Source of the DNA: Bacteroidota bacterium
GTDB lineage: Bacteria > Bacteroidota > Ignavibacteria > OLB7
Assembly: GCA_018266795.1 (NCBI GenBank)
Contig: JAFDZV010000016.1
Location: 1-56,137, forward strand
Length of the DNA: 56,137 nucleotides
Direction of reading: 5' to 3'
Under the pieces are notes generated by a model. That model was given only the letters and a program-made list of their open reading frames with translations. It was not told the origin of the DNA and did no database searches. Shown piece by piece: positions 46,285 to 53,636 of the stretch. Positions within the stretch are counted from its first letter, which is position 1. Every line of letters starts with the position of its first letter. The position numbers and the translations under genes are program-made.

Positions 46285-46857
46285 ATGCCCTGGAAGGGAA
46301 TCGTAGGAAAGAACTTCACCGCTACCGAATTCGACGCCTACTGCCACTCACTGCAATGGACCTCGTGGCGACCGTCGTTCGTGGTGCTGCACAACACCGC
46401 AACCCCTTCGCTCGCGCAGCGCCCGGACGGGCTTACACGGCAGCATATCAGCAATCTGGAGACGTACTACCGGGACACGCAGAAGTGGAGCGCCGGCCCG
46501 CATCTGTTCATCGACGACCGGACAATCTGGGTGTTCACTCCGCTGACCGTTTCCGGCGTGCATTCTCCCTCATGGAACAAGGTTTCGCTCGGCCTGGAGA
46601 TGCTGGGGAACTTCGAGACGGAGTCGTTCAACAGCGGCCGCGGCGCCATTGTACAGCGCAACACTGTTGCCGCTCTTGCAACGCTGCATGCGGTGCTGGG
46701 AATCGATCCCGCCACGATACGCCTGCATCGCGAGGACCCTCGCACCACGCACGCCTGCCCGGGCAAGAACGTAAGCAAGGCAGCCGTGATCCGGGAGGTG
46801 CAGGAGCTGATCGTTGTGCGCCACCATGGTGAGCATGAGATTGCGATCTATGAATGA
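46285..46857 (+). CDS. N-acetylmuramoyl-L-alanine amidase-like (amidase_2/PGRP fold)
   Basis: A 190-residue zinc amidase-like protein related to phage endolysins. Likely zinc ligands are His36 in FVVLHNTATP, a His near 156 in RTTHACPGK and Cys158. GPHLFIDDRTIWVFTPL and SLGLEMLGNFE are typical of the fold. It would cut the bond between N-acetylmuramate and L-alanine in peptidoglycan. It has no signal peptide, so export would need a holin, lysis or another route. No other phage gene is nearby. A TATCTTGC box lies at 46131. Confidence 0.82.
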   Translation: MPWKGIVGKNFTATEFDAYCHSLQWTSWRPSFVVLHNTATPSLAQRPDGLTRQHISNLETYYRDTQKWSAGPHLFIDDRTIWVFTPLTVSGVHSPSWNKVSLGLEMLGNFETESFNSGRGAIVQRNTVAALATLHAVLGIDPATIRLHREDPRTTHACPGKNVSKAAVIREVQELIVVRHHGEHEIAIYE

Positions 46858-47106
46858 GGCGGCGTGCAATCGCACCGGAGCATCGTTTGTACCGGGTGGT
46901 TTCATTCGGTACAACGGCACAAACCATTGTGCCTGTACCCGCGTTATCAGGATGTGGATCACGTACGGTTGCAGTGCGCTGCCCAATCGCAGCCATGCAA
47001 ACGTAAACGTGATGATCGCGCCGCGATATGTCGATATCCGAAGCGCCGCAGTACGTCATATGCGTGCGAGCGCAGCGCGGCTCATATTGAAACAACGGAG
47101 TCAATC

Positions 47107-47370
47107 ATGTCTGTAGGTGGATTGATCGTGTTCCTGGTGATCGGTCTGATCGCAGGATGGCTTGCCGGGAAGATCACGCGCGGCAGCGGCTACGGCATCG
47201 TTGGAGACATCGTGGTTGGTATTGTCGGCTCGCTCTTCGGAGGCTGGCTCTTCGGCCGTTTGGGATTCAGCCTCGGCATTGGAGGATTCATCGGCGCCGT
47301 TATCACCGCAGCCATCGGAGCAATCATTCTCATTGTGATCATTCGCCTGATCCGGCGGCTGGCACAGTAG
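47107..47370 (+). CDS. GlsB/YeaQ/YmgE-family membrane protein
   Basis: An 87-residue protein with three hydrophobic helices and conserved glycines: FLVIGLIAGWLAGKITRG, then GIVGDIVVGIVGSLFGGWLF and IGGFIGAVITAAIGAIILI. This is the transglycosylase-associated protein family, linked to general stress response in other bacteria but of unknown mechanism. The ATG at 47107 starts at the conserved first helix; the upstream in-frame extension is not membrane-like. Confidence 0.9.
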   Translation: MSVGGLIVFLVIGLIAGWLAGKITRGSGYGIVGDIVVGIVGSLFGGWLFGRLGFSLGIGGFIGAVITAAIGAIILIVIIRLIRRLAQ

Positions 47371-47638
47371 GGGGCGGGGCTCAGCCCCTCCCCGCACGCG
47401 CGCGACATCCCGCCACACATCCGGTCCCATCCGCGGCACGCATGCCCGAGTGGCATGGCTGCAGCAGTTCACTACTGCGGCAATGCGCCGTGGCGGCCAG
47501 ATGCTGCACTCTTCTTCGGGATCATGCGCGCTCCCGACCATGTTGCGGGCTCCGGAAATCGTGCGCCACCATTACCCGGTGAAATCGCGTCCGGGAACCG
47601 GCCGTTGAATATTCAAACCACATCGCGAACTTCGCGGC

Positions 47639-48238
47639 ATGAACCATGTCCCTGAAGAGACCGCACACCATGTGGTTGCCGATCGCCTGCAACTCCCGTT
47701 CCGTTTCGATCCGGCCAGACTGCACGACGATCTGATGCGGCTGGAGGAGTTGGAATGGGCGGATCATTTCGTGAAGCAGAACTACGAGGGAAGCTGGAGC
47801 GTGCTTCCACTGCGGGCGCCGGCCGGCGAAACGCACATCGTGCGGATGATCTATCCGGACCCCACCTGCACGGAGTTCGTGGACACGCCGTTGCTTGAAC
47901 GTTGCGAATACTTCCGCGAGGTGCTCGGAACATTCAGCGCCCCGCTGGCAGCGGTGCGGCTGATGAAGCTTGCCCCCGGCTCCGTGATCCTGGAACATCG
48001 CGACCACGACCTCGCGGCCGAACATGGAACCGCCCGGCTGCACATCCCGGTGATGACGAACGCCGACGTGGAGTTCAACCTGAATCATCGGCCGGTGCGG
48101 ATGGAGGCGGGCGAGTGCTGGTATCTGCGATTGAGCGATCCCCATTCGGTCGCCAACCGGGGCGCAACGGACCGGGTTCACATGGTGATCGATCTGGCCG
48201 TCAACGACTGGTTGCGTGGCCAACTTACCATGGCGTAA
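47639..48238 (+). CDS. Aspartyl/asparaginyl beta-hydroxylase-like dioxygenase
   Basis: A 199-residue cupin-fold, Fe(II)/2-oxoglutarate-type enzyme. The metal site fits His120-x-Asp122 in ILEHRDHDL and His169 in SDPHSVANRG; Arg133 in TARLHIPV and Arg174 could hold 2-oxoglutarate. The family hydroxylates Asp or Asn side chains or related small molecules; the substrate here is unknown. It is full length compared with small bacterial members. It overlaps a weak minus-strand frame at its 3' end. Confidence 0.87.
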   Translation: MNHVPEETAHHVVADRLQLPFRFDPARLHDDLMRLEELEWADHFVKQNYEGSWSVLPLRAPAGETHIVRMIYPDPTCTEFVDTPLLERCEYFREVLGTFSAPLAAVRLMKLAPGSVILEHRDHDLAAEHGTARLHIPVMTNADVEFNLNHRPVRMEAGECWYLRLSDPHSVANRGATDRVHMVIDLAVNDWLRGQLTMA

Positions 48239-48494
48239 CCGCGGCCTGCCAGGTCGGCACGGAGGGCGCTACACCCCATTGAGTACCGAACCACAGCTCT
48301 GCAACATCCTCAAATGACGGCGGGAACGCCTGATTTGTCGTGAAAACACGCTTCTCACGCACAATTTGGGCCTCTGCCTGCTCGAATTGGCCGGCCAGCG
48401 AACCTCCCTGAGTAGAAATTGAGTACTCAACCACTTCGAGAAGGCGATATGTTGCAACTGTTCCGATACGACAATCGGGCGCCGACACCGGCAA
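48225..48494 (-). CDS. Possible small protein or gene fragment
   Basis: An 89-codon frame whose sequence looks protein-like (SLAGQFEQAEAQIVREKRVF, then FPPSFEDVAELWFGTQWGVA) but is not recognised. The DNA is more AT-rich than the flanks. It may be the C-terminal remnant of a lost gene, since the first 20 residues look unlike coding sequence. It overlaps the convergent dioxygenase gene by 14 nt. Weak call. Confidence 0.3.
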   Translation of the reverse strand: MPVSAPDCRIGTVATYRLLEVVEYSISTQGGSLAGQFEQAEAQIVREKRVFTTNQAFPPSFEDVAELWFGTQWGVAPSVPTWQAAVTPW

Positions 48495-48570
48495 CGGACG
48501 GCATCCCGTGCCACGTGGAGCGACCTGAGCGGGCTGCCGACCTTACAGCCCAATCGTCGAACCGGAGAGT

Positions 48571-49248
48571 GTGGACGCCAATGCCATGAGCAACATCAAC
48601 CTGCATGGTTCCGGCCTGTTCGGCCGCGATCTTCCGGCGGAGCACCCGGGCCGGTTGCCGGCGATCCGGAATTCCGGCTTCACAGCGGTAATGCTCGGGT
48701 CGCTTCACGTAGGGAACAACGGCGATCCGGCGTACAACAACTCGGCAACACCCACGAACGGCGAGTTCGTGAATCGATACAGCTACCTCCCCGATCTCAT
48801 CGCTTCAGATGAAGACCGGGGGCACCGTGACCAAGGTGCCTATTTCGATCGGCAGCGGCGGGGCATCTGACTTCGCAGCGATTCAATTATTTCTCTCGAC
48901 GCCTGACGGAGAACGGATACTGCAGAAGAACTTTGGGGCACTTGTCACCGCCCTGCCGATCGATGGGTTCGATTTCACTCTCGAGGAAATGCCGCTCTGC
49001 AACTTCACGAACGCGGTTGTGAATCCGGCGCAGATGCTGAACGGTTGCCGCGGCATGGTGATCACCTTCGGTCCGCACTACATCCGCCCTGCGGACCGAA
49101 CCGGACCTTCCGGCGGAGCTCTCCCGGGCAGATCGATCAGCGGAACACCAGCACGCAGATCGTGAGCTGGAACAACCTGCAACGCTACGCCGACGGCTCA
49201 CCCAATAATCCGGCAACCTGGATGGAACGGACCTGGGGTCCGGACTGA
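48571..49248 (+). pseudogene. Frameshifted GH18-like glycosidase remnant
   Basis: Three consecutive fragments in two frames read as one protein. Fragment one runs to YSYLPDLIAS (near 48808). Fragment two contains TGGTVTKVPISIGSGGASDF, then LPIDGFDFTLEEMPL and RGMVITFGPHYI. Fragment three ends QIVSWNNLQRYADGSPNNPA and ATWMERTWG. The SIGSGG and DGFDFTLEE pieces resemble strands 3 and 4 of glycoside hydrolase family 18 (consensus DGxDxDxE). The catalytic Glu could survive in LEE, but the first Asp pattern is altered to DGFDFT. The frame is broken near 48808 and again near 49150, so the gene is not functional as read. Confidence 0.65.
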
Positions 49249-49472
49249 AGAAGAATGCACGTCGTACCGCGGTTCCCCCCGGACTGCGGCCTGCCGCAAC
49301 CGTACGACAACCTCACTGGCGCCATGTGCCCGTGCCACAACATCGGTCCCGGACTGATCCGGGACCATCCTTTTGCAGATAACCCGGAACACAGGGAGCC
49401 CGGGCTGCGATGGGTTGAGCGAGGCCGTCCCCTTCGTTCACTCCGCACCGCGTCTCTCATCTGCAGCGTTGC

Positions 49473-49503
49473 GCGGCGGTCCCGGTAATAACCGGACCGC
49501 CGC
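49473..49503. terminator. Hairpin downstream of the barrel protein gene
   Basis: A long stem, GCGGCGGTCC with GGACCGCCGC, extended by CGG/ACC-type pairs around TAATA. It lies 25 nt beyond the minus-strand stop at 49528. No T-run is present. Confidence 0.45.
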
Positions 49504-49527
49504 ACAGGAGAGGCGGCACACCACCGC

Positions 49528-50145
49528 TCACTTGAAGTAGAAAATTGCACCGATCGATGTGCCCACCAGACGGTACTGATCGTTCACAGTCTGATAGGTG
49601 CCTACGAAACTCCCCGGGCTGTTCACAGTGGTAGTAGTGCGGCTGTAGGCGGCTGTTATCTCGGCAACCAAGTGCAGCTGGCCCGCAAGTGCGTACTGCA
49701 CACCGATCCCGGCGGATAGCGATGCCATGTTCGATGCCTGCGAAATTGTCAATACGGTGTCCGAACCGCCAATCCGCTGATGGGTATCCTGCGTCGTCTT
49801 CCCGGCCGAATACCCGCCCCCGGCCATCACATACGGAGCAATCGCACCACTCCGAACGAGATAGCAATTCAGGGTGATCTCTCCCCCCACATTCCATTGA
49901 CTGCTCCCCTCATTCTGAAAGAACGGGCCGCCGGGGCTCTGACTGCTCACGGTAACGGAATTGTCGTTCATGGTAATCGCCGGCCGCAGCGCAACGTCCG
50001 TGGAGACATGCCAGATAACTCCCACCGACGTACTCCCGAGCGCCGTGGCAATGATGCCGATGCGGCCCGCATCCTGGGCGCGCAATAACGATGGGTCTAA
50101 ATGGCAGGCCGCGAGAAGGGACAGCGTGCAAATGATTGCTCTCAT
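49528..50145 (-). CDS. Outer-membrane beta-barrel protein
   Basis: A 205-residue exported protein. The start at 50145 follows AAGGAG and gives a signal peptide ending near LLRAQ. The mature chain shows alternating amphipathic strands of an eight-strand barrel (GGEITLNCYLVRSGAIAPYV, LHLVAEITAAYSRTTTTV) and ends in SIGAIFYFK, with an aromatic C-terminal residue near the end as in barrel proteins. No specific family is recognised. A perfect inverted repeat lies upstream at 50251-50275. Confidence 0.72.
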   Translation of the reverse strand: MRAIICTLSLLAACHLDPSLLRAQDAGRIGIIATALGSTSVGVIWHVSTDVALRPAITMNDNSVTVSSQSPGGPFFQNEGSSQWNVGGEITLNCYLVRSGAIAPYVMAGGGYSAGKTTQDTHQRIGGSDTVLTISQASNMASLSAGIGVQYALAGQLHLVAEITAAYSRTTTTVNSPGSFVGTYQTVNDQYRLVGTSIGAIFYFK

Positions 50146-51623
50146 GAACAGGCTCCTTGTTGGATGGATCGCCATGTAAACCCGGCCGGTGTCGCTTGCA
50201 ACGGTCCGGAGCGGCATGGCGTGCAAACATTCCACAGAGATATTGCTCCCGCAATACCATTACCGGTGGTATTGCCGGAAGGCAACGGCAGACGCCCGGG
50301 CTGCAACGCAACGCCGGGACATCCCATTGACGGCCTCGGCAATGCGGGCAGCAGACAGCCTCCGGAGCGAACGAATTCCCCATTCGGAGATGTCGCGGCG
50401 GGATTGAATATCACCGAAGGTATTCATATGCTCCGCGCCGCATCCTCGCGCACTCGCAGGCGACCATGCCGCACAATCACTCACGGTACGCACGGGCTGC
50501 GAATCAGGATCCGCAACCACTCCGTGGCCGAACCTCTGCATAAAAGGCACGGGACCGATTATCCACACTCGGACTGCCATCCCGGGCAGTTGGGGATCCG
50601 CGCTCATTACCGAACAATTCTTTCAATCCATTTACATTAATACTGCAAAAGTCCATATAGGAATTCGAACTCATTGGTCGCGGCGGAGATGAGGAAGGAA
50701 TAATCATCGAGAAAACCGGATAACCACCGCGAATACGCACCGCCGTGACCGTCAATCCACAAAACTCTTTACATCGCCCATCGGATTTATTATCTTGTCA
50801 ACGTCTCTCCCCAAACAGAGGCCCGACAGAGGTTCACGACAGAACAATAGAACGATCCAACATCGTACCACGCCCCCTTTCTCCCGGCTGAGCTCTTCAA
50901 CACTCAACCCAGAGCCCAGGCCTTGGCATGCCGTTCGGCTTTCTCTCTAATCCCGATCCGGCAGCACGGAGGGGTTGCATCGGATACAGCAGAGGTCCAA
51001 CGACTATCAACCAGCCAGAGCACGGCAATGCCCACTAATATGCCGGCAATTTCCAACACACAACAGAACGACAGCGCAACCGCAGACTGAACGCGACTAC
51101 GGCCGACGCATTATCTTCATGCCCGGAACAATCGGACCAGGATAATCAGTTGCGCCCGAAACGCAGTGTAGTTTTCTTTCATACCCATGAAAGAGACACA
51201 CCAGGCCGCGATACAGCATCACAGGAATTGCACCATCTGCCATCATTCAGGCAGCGGGCATTCCGGGAGGCGGCGCTTTGTCACGCCGCGTACAGACTCC
51301 CGGCATTCGCGGACAGATTTGCTCGCGACAACGCGCGCACCGCGCGGGGCACCGGATGGGTCTCCGGGACAACGACTCGGCGAACGCTGTGCCGGCACGA
51401 TGCCGATGACTCGGGAACAGGCGAAACACTCCGTGGCGGGATTTGCGCCGCGATTTACGCTCCGGTTTATCCTGCTAAATACGAACGTTCGCCCAAGGGA
51501 GAATATCTCATTTGAAATATTTCCGATGCAAATCCAAATCCGGAATTACGACGTACTTAAGCTCCGACAGGTCCGATCTCGCGAATATCCGGCTCACGAA
51601 TCAGCGCCACGGAGTACACCGAC
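50146..51623. other. Gene-poor, AT-richer gap of about 1.5 kb
   Basis: No convincing coding frame on either strand; the open frames are short, lack ribosome sites and resemble nothing I know. GCAATACCA and TGGTATTGC (50251-50259, 50267-50275) form a perfect 9-bp inverted repeat around TTACCGG, about 105 nt upstream of the barrel gene. A TATCTTGT promoter-like box occurs at 50791. The stretch 50640-51550 is visibly lower in GC than the flanks. It could hold a small RNA or be decayed DNA. Confidence 0.4.
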
Positions 51624-52520
51624 ATGACACATCGCTGGATCACATCAACGGCAATTATTCTACTCGCGGCATCTGCGGCATGGGCGCAGCGCCTGGAGCG
51701 TCAGGTTATTACTCCGGCCGGCGGCGTTGCCGGCATTGGCCGCACGCATATCTCATGGTCCGCAGGACAGAGTGCAACGCAGGCCGTTCGGAGCGACTGG
51801 ATGAGAATCACCCAGGGGTTCCAGCAACCCTATTTCGAGCTTGGATGGCTGCGCGCAGGAAGCTTTTCCGGCAATCCGGGAGCGCATGGCGATGTGGCGA
51901 TTACTCTGACATCCTCCTCCGTTATCCGGGCAGCCTCCATGATCCGCGTACGGCTCCGCTTCAACGCAACGCTCCTGGAACCTGTTGGAAGCACGCCGGC
52001 CGGAATCACCCAGGGAGATACCATCATCGATGGGAAACGACTGCTCGATCTGGTTCTTCCGATTCCTTCCGGCACCCTCGCGCCTGCAACACTTGCGACT
52101 CTGCATTTCGCAGTTGGCCTTGGCAACGATTCCGCGAGCGCAATCGACCTCTTGGACGCATCCCCTGTGGATGGTCCGCTACAATTGCGCCGGGAGTCCG
52201 GAGCCTTCACCCTGCTCGGCATCTGCCGCGAAGGGGGAGCGCGGCTGGTGAACCCGGTGCGGCGTGCAACGATGGCATTCCGTCCCAACCCGATCGTCTC
52301 GATGGCCGAGATAGAGTTCGACTTGTTCGAGGAGTGCCCCGTGCGCGTTGCCGTTGTGGATCTGTTCGGCAACGAGGTGCGCGTGCTCACCGACAGCCGA
52401 TTGTCTGCCGGCACCTACACGCTGAGTAACGATCTCAGCCAGATCCCATCGGGGTCCTATGCCATCGTGCTCAGCACCCCCTGGCAACGGATTGTTCGCC
52501 AGGCGATCGTGCACCATTGA
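51624..52520 (+). CDS. Secreted protein with T9SS C-terminal signal and cohesin-like region
   Basis: A 298-residue exported protein. The signal peptide (STAIILLAASAAWA) is followed by a short module, VITPAGGVAGIGRTHISWSA then MRITQGFQQPY. This is the 'ISWTxGE...LTQGFQQP' pattern often found in T9SS substrates. Residues about 85-190 resemble a cohesin-like beta sandwich (SMIRVRLRFNATLLEPVGS). The end is a type A sorting domain: FRPNPIVSMAEIEFDL, VAVVDLFGNEVRVL and GSYAIVLSTPWQ. Role unknown, probably a surface or matrix protein. The barrel gene follows 35 nt later on the same strand. Confidence 0.8.
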   Translation: MTHRWITSTAIILLAASAAWAQRLERQVITPAGGVAGIGRTHISWSAGQSATQAVRSDWMRITQGFQQPYFELGWLRAGSFSGNPGAHGDVAITLTSSSVIRAASMIRVRLRFNATLLEPVGSTPAGITQGDTIIDGKRLLDLVLPIPSGTLAPATLATLHFAVGLGNDSASAIDLLDASPVDGPLQLRRESGAFTLLGICREGGARLVNPVRRATMAFRPNPIVSMAEIEFDLFEECPVRVAVVDLFGNEVRVLTDSRLSAGTYTLSNDLSQIPSGSYAIVLSTPWQRIVRQAIVHH

Positions 52521-52555
52521 GCGCAGCCAACGGATTCACCGGAAGGAGTTTTCAC

Positions 52556-53356
52556 ATGAGGGTCATCCTGCCACTGCTCTTCGGTCTGCTCTTCCTCCTG
52601 CAACCAGCACCTGTCCGCGCGCAGGGCGTGGGTGCTGCGGGAACCATCGGGCTTGCGGACACGGCTTCGCCGCACCGGATTGGCATTGCGGGCGGATTCG
52701 ACCTTCTCTTTCACCATGCCGATTTCCAGACGCTGCCCGGCGTTTCCTCCTGCTGTTCCAACTATGGTTCCGGAAGCGGAACGGGGTTCGCGATTGCGAT
52801 CATCTACGAATACGCATTGAGCGATCGCTGGGCGATCGGAGGAAGGCTGGCCTATGAACGTGCAGGAGCAACGTTCAACGACCGCGAGAGGACCACGCTG
52901 ATTGTCGGCGGCCATGCCACCGACGGTTGGTTCAACTACGATCTGGACGCACACTATCAGCTGCTCATGGTGCAGCCTACGGTGAGCTATCGCTTCGCCC
53001 ATGACATTCTCGGCAGACTTTCACTGTACGGACATCTGGGGTTCGGGCTCGGGGTGAACGTTGGATCCGGATACATGGAGAGCGAGCGGATCAGCGCACC
53101 GGACGGCATTGGCACCTACACCGGCACCGGCGATGCCGTTCGGAATCAATCGGCCGGAGGCATACCGCAGGCGGCCGCGGTTGCAGCGGATCTCCGTCCG
53201 GGCCTTGGCATCGAAGCGCAGCTCAACGCGGCACGGACCATCACGCTCGGCCCGGAGATCTGGTATTCCATCGGGCTCAGCCATGTGGTCCACGCTCTTG
53301 CATGGCGCGCCGACGCACTGCGTCTTGGGTTGAGCCTTCGCTACAGGCTGATGTAG
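52556..53356 (+). CDS. Outer-membrane beta-barrel protein
   Basis: A 266-residue protein with a signal peptide (LPLLFGLLFLLQPAPVRAQ) and barrel-like strands throughout: HRIGIAGGFDLLFHH, AIAIIYEYALSDRWAIGGRL, LSLYGHLGFGLGVNVG and ALRLGLSLRYRLM at the C-terminus. The last residues fit an outer-membrane insertion signal. It is probably cotranscribed with the T9SS substrate upstream; GGAAGGAG stands 6 nt before the start. No transport or enzyme motif is visible. Confidence 0.75.
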   Translation: MRVILPLLFGLLFLLQPAPVRAQGVGAAGTIGLADTASPHRIGIAGGFDLLFHHADFQTLPGVSSCCSNYGSGSGTGFAIAIIYEYALSDRWAIGGRLAYERAGATFNDRERTTLIVGGHATDGWFNYDLDAHYQLLMVQPTVSYRFAHDILGRLSLYGHLGFGLGVNVGSGYMESERISAPDGIGTYTGTGDAVRNQSAGGIPQAAAVAADLRPGLGIEAQLNAARTITLGPEIWYSIGLSHVVHALAWRADALRLGLSLRYRLM

Positions 53357-53636
53357 CCCCGCGTTCGCAAACGAAAACGGCTCGGACGCCGCACCCGCGG
53401 TTGAGCGATGCTCCGGATGGCATCGCGCCGAAGGCATTGAAGGATTGAAAGCATCAAGGGATTCACCCCGACTACGGCCGCAGCCGGCAGGCCGGATTCC
53501 CTCGATGGAGAATTGAATACCCCCCTCCGAATCGAACCGTCTCCAACCACGAGCGCCGTGGCCCGGACTTCCCAGGCCCATGCAACGACACAGCTCCGCT
53601 GCTCGTGGCTCAACTGCCAGAATTCAGGAGCCCATA

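Noticed and set aside
46285-46857. The amidase considered as evidence of a prophage.
   Set aside because: No holin, capsid, tail, terminase or integrase gene is nearby; the fibre-like protein at 53.6 kb has a bacterial signal peptide and surface domain.
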